DNA of 64,000 bases from Brumimicrobium sp033722555 (lineage in GTDB: Bacteria; Bacteroidota; Bacteroidia; Flavobacteriales_D; Crocinitomicaceae): the NCBI GenBank assembly GCA_033722555.1, contig JAWVYS010000007.1, positions 1 through 64,000 on the forward strand. The letters are read 5' to 3'. The translations under genes were made by a program, and so were the position numbers. Under the pieces are notes generated by a model, which saw only the letters and a list, made by a program, of their open reading frames with translations, was not told the DNA's origin and did no database searches. Each line of letters opens with the position of its first letter. The stretch's first letter is position 1. This document shows positions 42,247 through 51,740 of the stretch, in pieces.

Positions 42247-42717
42247 CTATTGCGGTCCGGAACTGATATTCAGGTGTAATTCGTAAAGATCAAAGTTCTT
42301 TGACCAGTAATCCGGAACGATACGGTATAATTTAAATCCTGTTTTCTCGTAAAAAAGGTATGTTTTCTGAGAAGTACGGACAACAGTTGTTTGAACCCCC
42401 TGTATTTTGGAAATCTCACTTATTCTGTGCTCCAGCAGGATTTTACCGAAACCACGCCCTTGAAAGTCCGGATCAATCAAATCCCAAGAAATGCGTACCT
42501 GTGATCCGTTCTCAAAACCGGTGTTATAACCGCCTGCACCAATGATTGCATTCCCGTATTCCATGACGAAATAACGTTCCGTTTCATGCGCGTGGTATTC
42601 ACGATAATCCGGCTCTTCTGAAGGATCGAAATAAAGCGGTGTATTTTTGCGTAAAACAGCGATCAGAAAGGGAATATCTTTCTGTTCGAAAGGTCTTATT
42701 TTTATTTGCTCCGTCAT
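42247..42717 (-). CDS. GNAT family N-acetyltransferase
   Basis: A 156-residue GNAT protein: IKIRPFEQKDIPFL at the start, AIIGAGGYN, WDLIDPDFQGRGFGKILLEHRI with the acetyl-CoA P-loop (Q-G-R-G-F-G), and the C-terminal TYLFYEKTGFKLYRI strand. The substrate is unknown. The second of two adjacent ATGs (42717) is preferred. It lies 26 bp downstream of proC and is probably co-transcribed. Confidence 0.83.
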   Translation of the reverse strand: MTEQIKIRPFEQKDIPFLIAVLRKNTPLYFDPSEEPDYREYHAHETERYFVMEYGNAIIGAGGYNTGFENGSQVRISWDLIDPDFQGRGFGKILLEHRISEISKIQGVQTTVVRTSQKTYLFYEKTGFKLYRIVPDYWSKNFDLYELHLNISSGPQ

Positions 42718-42743
42718 CATACACCCGTAATCAGTTATTTCTC

Positions 42744-43544
42744 TCAGATTGCCAGTTCTTTCGCTCTCTGCAATGCAGCAAAAAGTCCATCCTGCACGTT
42801 TTGACCAATCTTTTCTTTTTCGAAGGTCTTTAGTGCGGCCTCTGTGGTACCGTCTTTCGATGCAACCGAATCTATGAGTGCGTCAAGTGATTGATCATTT
42901 TTTTCCATCAGGTGATAGGCGCCCAACATGGTCTGAAGCACAAGTCTTCGTGATGCATTTTCATCAATCCCCATTTGTTTACCCGCTTCGATCAATTGTT
43001 TGACGAAATAATAAAAGTAGGCGGGACCGCTTCCACTCAGAGCGGTGACAGCATCAAGCAGGCTTTCATCGTCCAACTGCAGTGCTTTTCCGGTTGTACC
43101 CAGTAGCGCATAAACTTCAGTGATGGTTGTTTTATCAGCACCCTGTGGAACAACAAAAGCCGTGATTCCGAGTCCTATTTTTGCAGGAATATTGGGCATG
43201 GCTCTTACCACCTTGTGGTGGGATAATTTCGATCTGATTTGATCAATGGATATACCCGCCATGATGGATAACACGAGCTGTTCGGCTTTTAAATAGGGCT
43301 TCAGATCCGCGCTCAGTTCATTAAAATCCTGTGGTTTAACTGCCAGGATAACTACTGAACAGCCGGAAATGTGTTTATCCGGACTGAAGCACAAATTTCC
43401 TGTCAAACCGGAATAATCCGTTTCGCTCTCCGCTTTTTTTCGGAAATAGATGAACAGATCTTCGGGCGCAAGAACTTTTTCTTTGATGAATGCCTTCGCA
43501 TAGGTTTTTCCCATGTTTCCTCCACCGATAATCGCAATCCCCAT
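42744..43544 (-). CDS. proC: Pyrroline-5-carboxylate reductase
   Basis: ProC makes proline from pyrroline-5-carboxylate using NAD(P)H. The 266-residue protein has the dinucleotide motif AIIGGGNMGKTYA at the N-terminus, ILAVKPQDF, MAGISIDQI, VVRAMPNIPAKIG, and the signature ALSGSGPAYFYYFV, which lines the active site. The start at 43544 is chosen because MGIAIIGGGNMG opens the fold; an upstream in-frame ATG at 43595 adds 17 unrelated residues. Confidence 0.93.
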   Translation of the reverse strand: MGIAIIGGGNMGKTYAKAFIKEKVLAPEDLFIYFRKKAESETDYSGLTGNLCFSPDKHISGCSVVILAVKPQDFNELSADLKPYLKAEQLVLSIMAGISIDQIRSKLSHHKVVRAMPNIPAKIGLGITAFVVPQGADKTTITEVYALLGTTGKALQLDDESLLDAVTALSGSGPAYFYYFVKQLIEAGKQMGIDENASRRLVLQTMLGAYHLMEKNDQSLDALIDSVASKDGTTEAALKTFEKEKIGQNVQDGLFAALQRAKELAI

Positions 43545-43747
43545 TTTTTTACTGAAGTTAATTGCGTGCAAAAATAAGGCATTGCAGGGTGTCAAAGTAG
43601 AACGGGCGAAAATTTAATTCTGATTGCAGAGGAGCAAGGGACTCGTATGATTGGTTGACAGGCGGTGAAGTAAGCGACAGGCTTTTAAATAGATAGGAGA
43701 GCGGTTGATGAGATGAAAGACGGTCAGTAAAACTCTTTTGTAAAGAT

Positions 43748-43906
43748 TTAGATTTCCCTGACCGGTGAATTCATTTTACTTCGGATTTCTTTGGAATCCC
43801 TGAATTCTGCGTGGATACCTAAAGATTTGAAGGCATCATCAAAATTTCTCTTTACAAACTTCTTATTCCTTTCCCACGGGGCTTTTTTACATACTTTCGT
43901 TTTCAT
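43748..43906 (-). CDS. Small basic protein, 52 residues
   Basis: An ATG at 43906 and a TAA at 43748-43750 enclose 52 codons. The product begins MKTKVCKKAPWERNKKFVKR and continues NFDDAFKSLGIHAEFRDSK, rich in K and R. A TAACTTTC box lies 12-19 bp upstream on the minus strand (43928-43921 region). No family was recognised. It is isolated in a 500-bp gap between the proC start and a membrane protein gene; the remaining parts of that gap show nothing. Confidence 0.5.
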   Translation of the reverse strand: MKTKVCKKAPWERNKKFVKRNFDDAFKSLGIHAEFRDSKEIRSKMNSPVREI

Positions 43907-44042
43907 AGCCGTAATTTTGAATGAAAGTTAAACAAGAATAATTCCAAAAATTTCAGTCAATGACTAAACGGTAGCAATCAGAGGGTGAAAGGAGGTAATC
44001 ATCCATTGAATGAACCACTCTCTAAATACAGATGAATCCGGC

Positions 44043-44570
44043 TTATTTCTTCGTTTTAACGACCAGAAGGGCCAGCTGAGTGTTCAGCCCCATAACAGGT
44101 GATGCCGTGGTGATGAAATTGTCTTCGATTTCCGTGATGACATCCTTAGCTTTCAGTAGTTTCGAATTGGTATATTTTGTCTGAAGGTCTTTACGGTTTG
44201 TGCTAATCATCACCTCACCACTCGTCTGATCAACCAGCATGATTTTTTCAACCTGCGGGTTTTTAATTACCTGAATGAAATACTGATCCACCTGATCCTT
44301 GTTTTCATCGATGAGCTCACTGCGTACCGCTAAGGCAAGGGTAGAGGTAAGTAATTTTGCTTTTTCCAGGACCATGCTGTCCATTTCTTTCTGGTGAATG
44401 GATTTAAGCGTGGTAATTTCTGTTTTGTGTTCTTTGATCATCTGGTTTCTTTCAATCAAGGCCCATACCGTACCTACGATGATGAGCAAAAAGAGGAACA
44501 AGCTTACAAAGTGTTTTTTCCAAAAGGGTGTTTTGTTGTTTTCTGAATTGTTTGTGTCTTTATCAGCCAT
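44043..44570 (-). CDS. Single-span membrane protein with sensor-like periplasmic domain
   Basis: A 175-residue protein. A polar N-terminus, one membrane helix (about 21-42), then a short coiled-coil (about 45-70). A domain of about 100 residues follows (VEKIMLVDQTSGEVMISTNRKD, ITEIEDNFITTASPVM) that resembles a small Cache/PAS-type sensor. No enzymatic or output domain is present. It lies 18 bp after the META lipoprotein gene in the same direction. Confidence 0.6.
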   Translation of the reverse strand: MADKDTNNSENNKTPFWKKHFVSLFLFLLIIVGTVWALIERNQMIKEHKTEITTLKSIHQKEMDSMVLEKAKLLTSTLALAVRSELIDENKDQVDQYFIQVIKNPQVEKIMLVDQTSGEVMISTNRKDLQTKYTNSKLLKAKDVITEIEDNFITTASPVMGLNTQLALLVVKTKK

Positions 44571-44588
44571 TTGATCGCGTTTTTATAG

Positions 44589-45368
44589 TTAGTCTACTTT
44601 CTTTAGAGTTATAGAACCTTCCGTAGAAGCCAGCACAAGGGTGGTATTGTCTTTGAACGAATAAACAACAGGTCCTTTTCTCAAAATGTTCAGGATCTTG
44701 TTCTCGATCTCGGAAAGATCAGCACAGTACATTTTCGTAGAAGCCAGCGGCTCGATGAACATTTTGTTATATTCAAACCTTAGATTACCGTTCACTTGAT
44801 TACAACCGGCGAACCCGGACAATTGTTTGGATTTAAGGTTAAATTCGAAATGAGGGATGTCTTTCGGGAACTTTGCAGGATTGAGTTTTTCCTGATTGAT
44901 ATAACTAACTGCCCAAATATCATGCAGTTTGGGATCACCCCTGTAATAACCGCATCCGGAAAAGTCGGTACCGTTTTTACTTGCAGTTTTCCGATGCATA
45001 ACATCTACCCGTTTTTCATTTCCGTTGCACTGAACAATGTCTATGCTAAGGCTTAAAACAGCGTCATCGGATTTTGCCATGATGCCTACAACGTCAGCAC
45101 CCTGAGCAACTGCCTTGCTTTCAATTTTACCCTGGAAGGAGATTCCTTTGTCTTTGTGGGTAAAGGTAACCTTATCATTGAACTGAACAGATAGCTTCCA
45201 GCTTGAATCAGGTCCGTGAGCAATAAAATCTGTCAGGTTTTCCGAAGGGTGCTGTACATCTGTCATGGCGTTTTCAATAATTTCAGCAGGATTTGATTCT
45301 TTCGAATTTCCGCAGGCCAACATTAAGGAGGAAAGGGCGGATAGTAAAAAGATATTCAACTTATTCAT
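44589..45368 (-). CDS. META-domain (HslJ-like) lipoprotein
   Basis: A 259-residue predicted lipoprotein (lipobox LMLAC, Cys at 19). The C-terminal about 90 residues are a META domain: LSGFAGCNQVNGNLRF with the conserved G-C-N, then LASTKMYCA and TTLVLASTEGSITL. The N-terminal part (about 45-150) is a beta-domain like the COG3650 region often fused to META. HslJ-type proteins are linked to heat and novobiocin tolerance in E. coli; the role here is unknown. Confidence 0.75.
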   Translation of the reverse strand: MNKLNIFLLSALSSLMLACGNSKESNPAEIIENAMTDVQHPSENLTDFIAHGPDSSWKLSVQFNDKVTFTHKDKGISFQGKIESKAVAQGADVVGIMAKSDDAVLSLSIDIVQCNGNEKRVDVMHRKTASKNGTDFSGCGYYRGDPKLHDIWAVSYINQEKLNPAKFPKDIPHFEFNLKSKQLSGFAGCNQVNGNLRFEYNKMFIEPLASTKMYCADLSEIENKILNILRKGPVVYSFKDNTTLVLASTEGSITLKKVD

Positions 45369-45402
45369 ATACCGATTGTTATTTTTTAATCAATGTTTAA
45401 TT

Positions 45403-46410
45403 CTAAATGTAATCATTTTTATCTAATTGAAGCCATTCCAGTGTGGCATTGGCAAAAATATCCTTTTTCGTTTGTTCGGGAAGATCACTCTCTTCAATGA
45501 ATTTGCCAATTTCGAGATCACCGAGCGGAAAGGGATAATCGGAGCCGAGACAAACACGTGTACTTCCCTGTAATTTAAGGATATACTTCAGAAGATCGAT
45601 GTCGTGCGTAATGCAGTCCACCCAAAATTTTCCAACATATTCTCTTGGGTTTACCGGATTGTCGATGGCTACCAGGTCAGGTCGGCAATTGAATCCGTGC
45701 TCGATTCTGCCCAGGGTAGGAAGGAAGGAACCTCCGGCATGGGAGAAACAAATTCTCAAGCCGGGTAATTTTTCGAGCACCCCGCTGAAAATGAGTGAAC
45801 ATGCCGCTCTGGATGTTTCTGCAGGCATTCCCACGAGCCAAGGCAGCCAGTATTTCCGCATGTCGTCGAAGCCCATCATTTGCCAGGGATGAATCATGAT
45901 GGCCAGGCCGAGGCGTTCACAAGCTTCAAAAATGGGGTAGAACCTCGGTTCACTCAGATTTTCGTTGTTGATGTTTGATCCGATTTGAATTCCTGCAAAC
46001 CCGAGGGATTTTATGCGTTCAAGTTCTGAAATAGCAAGCTCAGTGTCCTGCATGGGAACTGTTCCCAACCCTATATAATTTTTCGGATATTTATGAAAAA
46101 GATCAGCGATATGATCGTTTAGAAAACGACTTATTTCCAGACCATCAGCGGGTTTTGCCCAGTAACTGAACATCACCGGGATGGTGCAAACTACCTGTAC
46201 CTGGGTATCGTAGCGGCTGTATTCGGTGATTCTTTTTTCTTCGTCCCAGCAATTTTCCTTGATGGTCCTAAAAAACTTACCTCCCTGCATCATATCGGCT
46301 TTTCCGTCGTCTCTGTGATTGAGGAAGATGAAATCTCCGTAGCCGAATTTCTTTGTCCAGTCCGGCAGGTGTTTAGGAATGATGTGGGTATGCATGTCTA
46401 TTTTCAGCAT
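45403..46410 (-). CDS. ACMSD-like amidohydrolase (aminocarboxymuconate-semialdehyde decarboxylase family)
   Basis: A 335-residue TIM-barrel metal enzyme. The zinc ligands are in KIDMHTHIIP (HxH), IMIHPWQMMG, FSHAGGSF and GSDYPFPLGD (aspartate). The HPWxMM and GSDYPFPLG segments are diagnostic for ACMSD, which decarboxylates 2-amino-3-carboxymuconate-6-semialdehyde in the kynurenine branch of tryptophan breakdown. No other kynurenine gene is in the window, so the pathway assignment is only inferred. Confidence 0.82.
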   Translation of the reverse strand: MLKIDMHTHIIPKHLPDWTKKFGYGDFIFLNHRDDGKADMMQGGKFFRTIKENCWDEEKRITEYSRYDTQVQVVCTIPVMFSYWAKPADGLEISRFLNDHIADLFHKYPKNYIGLGTVPMQDTELAISELERIKSLGFAGIQIGSNINNENLSEPRFYPIFEACERLGLAIMIHPWQMMGFDDMRKYWLPWLVGMPAETSRAACSLIFSGVLEKLPGLRICFSHAGGSFLPTLGRIEHGFNCRPDLVAIDNPVNPREYVGKFWVDCITHDIDLLKYILKLQGSTRVCLGSDYPFPLGDLEIGKFIEESDLPEQTKKDIFANATLEWLQLDKNDYI

Positions 46411-46522
46411 CAGGCAATAACTTTAAAATTAACAGCCGTGAAGATACCAAAATATTTAATTACCCCGGTGGGTTCAGGGAAGGATCCTTCGATGCCCGCT
46501 TGGTATGATGGGTTAAAGGTTA

Positions 46523-47743
46523 CTATTTGGGATTTCCGACCTTAATGAGGTGTCCCATTTTATCCCTTTTAGTTTCGAGGTAGAATTTGTTGTGTTTATT
46601 GCTGTTGATTTCAAGCGGCACATTCTCTACGATTTCCAGTCCATAACCCACTAAGCCTGTTCTTTTCGTTGGGTTGTTGGACATCAAACGCATTTTTCGA
46701 ATTCCCAAATCCCTGATGATCTGAGCCCCGATGCCGTAATCTCTCTGATCTCCTTTAAAACCCAGTCTTTCGTTGGCTTCGACGGTGTCTAATCCTTCTT
46801 CCTGAAGTTTATAAGCCCTTAATTTATTCATCATTCCGATCCCGCGTCCTTCCTGATTCATGTAAATGATGGCGCCCTTTCCTTCCTCTTCGATCATGCG
46901 CATAGCTTCGTGAAGTTGAGGACCACAATCGCAGCGGCAAGAACCAAAAATATCGCCTGTCATGCAGGAGCTGTGCACACGCACGAGTACATGCTCCTCG
47001 GGTGTCCAGTTGCCCTTGATCACGGCGAGGTGCTCTTCGCCACTGTTTTTATCGGTATAAGCAACCATATCGAAGTCACCGTATTCCGTAGGAAGTTTAA
47101 TCTGTACTTCCCGCTGAACAAGTGATTCTTTTGAAAGTCGGTATTTGATCAGGTCTTCAATAGAGATAATCTTGAGGCCAAATTTTTCAGCGATTTCCAT
47201 CAACTGCGGTAAACGAGCCATTGTACCATCCTCGTTCAGGATTTCAACAATTACACCGGCCGGTTCAAAACCGGCGAGTCGCGCCAAATCAATCGATGCT
47301 TCGGTATGACCTGCCCGTCTCAAAACTCCTCCTTTCTTTGCTCTCAAAGGAAAGATATGGCCGGGTTTACCCAGTTCAGAAGGATCAATATTCGGATCAA
47401 TCAGTGCTTTAACCGTTTTAGATCTATCACTGGCAGAAATACCTGTAGTACATCCGTGTCCTATCAGATCCACCGATACAGTGAAGGGTGTTTCGTAAGC
47501 AGCAGAATTTGCCTGTACCATTAAACCGAGTCCCAATTCGTCACACCTGTCCTCAATCAATGGAGCACAGATCAATCCCCGTCCGTGGGTAGCCATGAAA
47601 TTTATTATTTCCGGAGTGACATTGCGAGCCGCGGTTACAAAATCTCCCTCATTCTCACGGTCTTCGTCGTCCACCACGATCACTACTTTTCCGTTCTTGA
47701 TGTCTTCTAAGGCTTCTTCTATGGTATTTAACTTACTGCTCAT
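46523..47743 (-). CDS. ribBA: Bifunctional 3,4-dihydroxy-2-butanone-4-phosphate synthase / GTP cyclohydrolase II
   Basis: The protein makes both precursors of riboflavin: RibB acts on ribulose 5-phosphate and RibA on GTP. In 406 residues the RibB domain (about 1-200) has VVDDEDRENEGDF, RAKKGGVLRRAGHTEASIDL and the HGRGLICAP loop. The RibA domain (about 207-400) has the zinc cysteines in SSCMTGDIFGSCRCDCG, then NQEGRGIGMMNKLRAYKLQ. Both active sites look intact. Confidence 0.95.
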   Translation of the reverse strand: MSSKLNTIEEALEDIKNGKVVIVVDDEDRENEGDFVTAARNVTPEIINFMATHGRGLICAPLIEDRCDELGLGLMVQANSAAYETPFTVSVDLIGHGCTTGISASDRSKTVKALIDPNIDPSELGKPGHIFPLRAKKGGVLRRAGHTEASIDLARLAGFEPAGVIVEILNEDGTMARLPQLMEIAEKFGLKIISIEDLIKYRLSKESLVQREVQIKLPTEYGDFDMVAYTDKNSGEEHLAVIKGNWTPEEHVLVRVHSSCMTGDIFGSCRCDCGPQLHEAMRMIEEEGKGAIIYMNQEGRGIGMMNKLRAYKLQEEGLDTVEANERLGFKGDQRDYGIGAQIIRDLGIRKMRLMSNNPTKRTGLVGYGLEIVENVPLEINSNKHNKFYLETKRDKMGHLIKVGNPK

Positions 47744-47792
47744 TCTCTTGAATTATAATGCAAAGATAAGACATATAATGCGTTTACAGTAC

Positions 47793-48998
47793 TTAAACAT
47801 CCATCAAGTCGATAAGTTTTCCGGTCACCGCTTTCCAATGGAAGTTGGTTCTTACATAGGTTTTACCATTCCCTGCGATTTGATCATACAGTTCCTGATC
47901 GTTTAGAAGCCTAAGAATGGTAAGTGAGAAGGACCGAGCGTCGTTTGCGATCAAAATCTCTTTATCGGGTTCAGCTCTTAAAGCATTATTGGCTAAAGTA
48001 GTCGTTATACAAGGAATGCCTAAAGCCATAGCTTCCAGTAGTTTATTCTGAAGGCCTGTGCCGATAAACATGGGAGCAATAAAGATCCTGGCAGCCAGGT
48101 AACTTTCACGTATATCTTCCACAAAACCGGTTACTTTCACCCTTTCTGAACCTAGTTTAAGGACTTCACGGGAAGGGTTTGCACCGGCGAGAATGATACT
48201 GATCTGTTCAGGAAGCAAGGGAAGGATTTCTTCGACAATGTACTTACAGGCCGTAACATTTGGCGGATAACTCATGTTGCCCGTGAAGACAAGTTCGGCA
48301 GAGATAGTGGTATGGAGTGGTTCGAAAAAGGAAGTATCGACACCGTTTGGGACAATAACTATTTTGTCTTTGTTCTTGTGAAAAATGTATTTTCTGTCCT
48401 GCTCGGAAATAATGGTATGATTTTCAAAATATTCGAAAACGGCGTTTTCATACTGCAATAAACGTCGATGTTCCAGTTCGAAAATACGCTTCTGGATTCC
48501 CTTTGCTCCGTCGGAACGACGTTCAATTCCTTTGGAAAGTGCATCCATGTAATCGAGCGTTTTTGGACAATCGTGATAATTTTTCACGTATTCGGAAGCC
48601 CGGATCAGCTGACAATAAATATGATCCGGAGCAGTATTTTTCAATATTTTTTTGATCTTCCGGTGGATTTTCCAATTGTAGAAATAACCGACCTGAATGG
48701 GTTTGGTGCCCATCAATTGAGCCAGTGCCCCCGACCATTTGGTCAGGAAATTGAGTTTAAAAATATGGATTTCCGAACAGAAGGCGCTTAATTTTTCAAT
48801 GTCCTTTTCATTTACCTTTTTCTCTGTGAGCGCAATCAAATGTATTTGAAAAAATTCGGAAAGTTCTCTGATCTGATAATACGCACGGAGCTTATCACCT
48901 TTTTCCAGGGGGTAGGGAAAGCGCGAGGTAATAACCACTAATTTTTTATATGTCTTTGAGGAAGGCAATGACTCTTCTTGTAATTTTCTGTTCTCCAA
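47793..48998 (-). CDS. Glycosyltransferase, GT4-type
   Basis: A 401-residue GT-B fold glycosyltransferase. The N-terminal domain begins LVVITSRFPYPLEKGDKLR. The linker has VIVPNGVDTSFF, and the nucleotide-sugar side has LVFTGNMSYPPN, ILAGANPSREVL, VTGFVEDIRESY and GTGLQNKLLEAMALGIPCITT with the E-x-x-x-x-x-x-E type motif. The start overlaps the preceding glycosyltransferase gene by 53 bp. A GTG at 48935 would avoid the overlap but would cut the first strand short. Confidence 0.83.
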   Translation of the reverse strand: MENRKLQEESLPSSKTYKKLVVITSRFPYPLEKGDKLRAYYQIRELSEFFQIHLIALTEKKVNEKDIEKLSAFCSEIHIFKLNFLTKWSGALAQLMGTKPIQVGYFYNWKIHRKIKKILKNTAPDHIYCQLIRASEYVKNYHDCPKTLDYMDALSKGIERRSDGAKGIQKRIFELEHRRLLQYENAVFEYFENHTIISEQDRKYIFHKNKDKIVIVPNGVDTSFFEPLHTTISAELVFTGNMSYPPNVTACKYIVEEILPLLPEQISIILAGANPSREVLKLGSERVKVTGFVEDIRESYLAARIFIAPMFIGTGLQNKLLEAMALGIPCITTTLANNALRAEPDKEILIANDARSFSLTILRLLNDQELYDQIAGNGKTYVRTNFHWKAVTGKLIDLMDV

Positions 48999-50118
48999 AA
49001 TTATTCATCACAAATTCTTTCCCGGCCTCGCCGAGGGATTTTCTTTTTTCTTCGCTCAGGTGAAGTGCATACATGGCTTCGCGGAATTCCTTCGGATCAT
49101 CGGCTATGAGGACTTCTTTTCCGTGCGTAACTTCAACACCCTTTACTCCCTCGCTGGTGGACACAACCGGCTTACCCAGGGCCAGGTTTTCAAGCAATTT
49201 AATTTTAATTCCGCTGCCCGAGAGCATTGGAATCAAGCATATTCCGTGGCTCTCAATGAACTCAAGTGCATTTTTGACCTCGCCCTCACAGATTACATCC
49301 GGATGCTTTATTTCATTCTTCTTAAGCGCTTTACCTGCAATCGTCAACGATGTTCCTTTCAGTCCGGTTGGGATCACGTCCCTGAGCAACCAGTCAATAC
49401 CTTCCTTGTTCGGTTTCCAGTCCATTGCCCCAAGAAAATAGAAATCATTCAGGGAATAATCCGGGGTCGGGAAGTTTGTTTTCACTGCCGTAGGTATTAC
49501 CGTAGTCATAACCTGAGGTTCAAACCGCTGGAAAAACATTGCATCCTCCTCGCTGATTGCGATAATACCGTGCAAATCCCGCAATCGGTTTTTTTCGAAT
49601 TTTTCAAGTTGAGCTGCCAATTTGCCAAAGTACCATTTTTTCAGGGGGAAGGAGGCTTTTTGCCCCATCTGTTCCCAGATGCTGTGTTCGACGTTGTGTG
49701 CACGCAGGACGATTTTTGCTCCGGAATCAATGAACAAATGAAGATAGGGCATTACATAAATACTCTCGAGCAGGATAATATCAAACCGTTCTTTTTGAAA
49801 TATTTCCGTAATCCGTCGGGCTACTTTTTTATCGTAAAATCTGCTCAGGTTGTACGATTTATCCTTGAAAAGATGGATAATTGCACCGGCAAGATCCGTT
49901 TTTGTATTCACGAAGGCCTCCTCCATGCGCATGCGTTTTTTCCATTTCTCCGGGTACGCATTTGGATCGTAGGGGTGTTTGTGCGTGAAAAGCGTAAAAT
50001 GATAGACCTCTGTTTCATCGGAAGAGAGCAGGGACTTTAAAATGCTTGATATCGCAACACAACCTCCGTCTCTCAACGGGAAGGGAGGTTTATGTGCAAA
50101 ATGGAAGACTTTAAGCAT
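48946..50118 (-). CDS. Glycosyltransferase, GT4-type
   Basis: A 390-residue paralog-like partner of the downstream enzyme. It starts KVFHFAHKPPFPLRDGG and has VLRAHNVEHSIWEQM, IIAISEEDAMFF, YFLGAMDWKPNKEGIDWLL, ICEGEVKNALEF and SGSGIKIKLLENLALGKPVVSTSEGVKGVEV. GT4 enzymes transfer sugars with retention, here probably to a surface polysaccharide or lipid. It overlaps the LptF/G gene by 8 bp and the next glycosyltransferase by 53 bp, so all three are on one message. Confidence 0.83.
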   Translation of the reverse strand: MLKVFHFAHKPPFPLRDGGCVAISSILKSLLSSDETEVYHFTLFTHKHPYDPNAYPEKWKKRMRMEEAFVNTKTDLAGAIIHLFKDKSYNLSRFYDKKVARRITEIFQKERFDIILLESIYVMPYLHLFIDSGAKIVLRAHNVEHSIWEQMGQKASFPLKKWYFGKLAAQLEKFEKNRLRDLHGIIAISEEDAMFFQRFEPQVMTTVIPTAVKTNFPTPDYSLNDFYFLGAMDWKPNKEGIDWLLRDVIPTGLKGTSLTIAGKALKKNEIKHPDVICEGEVKNALEFIESHGICLIPMLSGSGIKIKLLENLALGKPVVSTSEGVKGVEVTHGKEVLIADDPKEFREAMYALHLSEEKRKSLGEAGKEFVMNNFGEQKITRRVIAFLKDI

Positions 50119-51616
50119 TTTTTCGTCTGATTTTAAACCTGTTCAAAAATCTGCTAAGTTCGACCACACTTCTGTCGTTTGCCGCGTTGATCATCAAATA
50201 AACTGCAAAAGGTGTGAGGATAAAATTGGGTCCCCACATACCTAGAAAAGGTGGGATGACATCTTTTTTTGCCATGTTATCACCGAGACTAATAAGAACG
50301 AAGTAGACCATGAACAGGAGTGCTGCAATAACCGTAGGCGCACCAAACCCGCCTTTCTTTACGATAGCCCCAAGCGGAGCACCTACGAAGAACAATACAA
50401 TGATGGAGAAAGAAAGTGCGAATTTACGGTGAAATTCGATCTCAAATTTCTTTAGGTTATCGTGCCTGGCTTCTTCGAGCTTAACTTGCCCTTCCAGAGA
50501 ATTTAATTTTGAGCGCAGCTGGGTTTTTAAATGAGTGTAGGCACGTTTTTTATCGTCAACGGTCATTTCGTCGAGCCTATAAATTTTGACTGCGGTATCA
50601 TTTGCCGAGACAGAATCGTTCGGACTGTTTTGCTGAGATTCCTGCAAAGTTATTTGTTCGTTCAGAATTTTAGTCATGGTATCGTTTTCCAGCTGTTCAG
50701 CATACCTCACCGCTTGAAAATATTCGTGCTTACTTTTGGTGTTAAAGATCAGGTTTTTCGTGAGATCCTTGTAGTTACCCTTCAGTGAGTCAACGGTTTC
50801 TTCAAGCTGAAATACGTTGAGCATTTCGAAGTCGTTCTTAAACAGATCTTCCTCTGAGCGTTCGAGCTTAAAGCCTGTCAGATTCATTTTGTAGGTTGCA
50901 GAAGTAAAGGAAGATTTTCTTCCCGGAAAATTATCCCTTCTTTGCTGTTCATCGAACGTAGGCGACTGAGAGAGCTCTTCGAGTACATCCCCGTTATAAA
51001 GTTTAAAGAAAAGAAAATCACCGTTTTCTGACCGATAGAATTCGCCGGAGTCGGCGACGACCGTTTTAAGTTGTTCGGGATCCCGCTTATCGTGAATAAT
51101 GATTCCCGAAAATTTATTGCCGTTGCCCTCATCGATTTTAATACTGAAACCGTCTATTTCCTGGGTGTAGGAACCCGGTTTGAGAAAAGCAGCCAGTTTT
51201 GTTTCCTGAATGTCCCAAATAATCGAGTGCCATTTGTAGTTGGCAATCGGAATGATATAATTCGAAAAATAAAAGGTACTTATCGCAATTAAAACGACAA
51301 TGAGCGTTAAGGGTCTGAGTATTCTGTAAATCGATAATCCGCTTGCTTTTAACGCCGTAAGTTCGTTGTATTCGCCCAGATTTCCCATGACAATGAGGGA
51401 TGAAAGCAATATGGCGAGCGGCAGCGCCAGCGGTAAAAGACTGGCGGAAACGTAGAAAAGTAATTCCAGGATAACAGAAATTTCAAGGCCTTTTCCCATG
51501 AGGTCATCGATGTACTTCCATAGGAACTGCATAACCAGGATGAACATGGAAATGAAAAAGGTCGCGGTGAAGGGACCTATAAAGGATTTAATATAAAAAA
51601 TACTGAGCTTTTTCAC
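50111..51616 (-). CDS. LptF/LptG family permease (YjgP/YjgQ), enlarged periplasmic part
   Basis: A 501-residue membrane component of the ABC system that extracts lipopolysaccharide for transport to the outer membrane. Membrane helices lie in the first about 120 residues (KSFIGPFTATFFISMFILVMQF and LLPLALPLAILLSSLI) and the last about 100 (FVGAPLGAIVKKGGFG). The middle is the beta-jellyroll plus about 130 extra residues of charged helix (about 230-370), longer than the about 360-residue E. coli proteins but frequent in Bacteroidota. Pairing with two glycosyltransferases fits envelope polysaccharide assembly. Confidence 0.87.
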   Translation of the reverse strand: MKKLSIFYIKSFIGPFTATFFISMFILVMQFLWKYIDDLMGKGLEISVILELLFYVSASLLPLALPLAILLSSLIVMGNLGEYNELTALKASGLSIYRILRPLTLIVVLIAISTFYFSNYIIPIANYKWHSIIWDIQETKLAAFLKPGSYTQEIDGFSIKIDEGNGNKFSGIIIHDKRDPEQLKTVVADSGEFYRSENGDFLFFKLYNGDVLEELSQSPTFDEQQRRDNFPGRKSSFTSATYKMNLTGFKLERSEEDLFKNDFEMLNVFQLEETVDSLKGNYKDLTKNLIFNTKSKHEYFQAVRYAEQLENDTMTKILNEQITLQESQQNSPNDSVSANDTAVKIYRLDEMTVDDKKRAYTHLKTQLRSKLNSLEGQVKLEEARHDNLKKFEIEFHRKFALSFSIIVLFFVGAPLGAIVKKGGFGAPTVIAALLFMVYFVLISLGDNMAKKDVIPPFLGMWGPNFILTPFAVYLMINAANDRSVVELSRFLNRFKIRRKNA

Positions 51617-51740
51617 CGATACCGAATTTCAGTTGCGAAAGTACTATTTTATTTGCAAAACGCGGGTCAGCAACATTTATTGGAGCGTATCTTACTTTAA
51701 AAAAAGTTAACATCCGTGCTTCACTAAAATTTTTACATTT

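Noticed and set aside
49060..50040. 326-codon frame opposite the second glycosyltransferase
   Set aside because: The minus strand encodes a full GT4 enzyme. The opposite frame is a long shadow with no motif.
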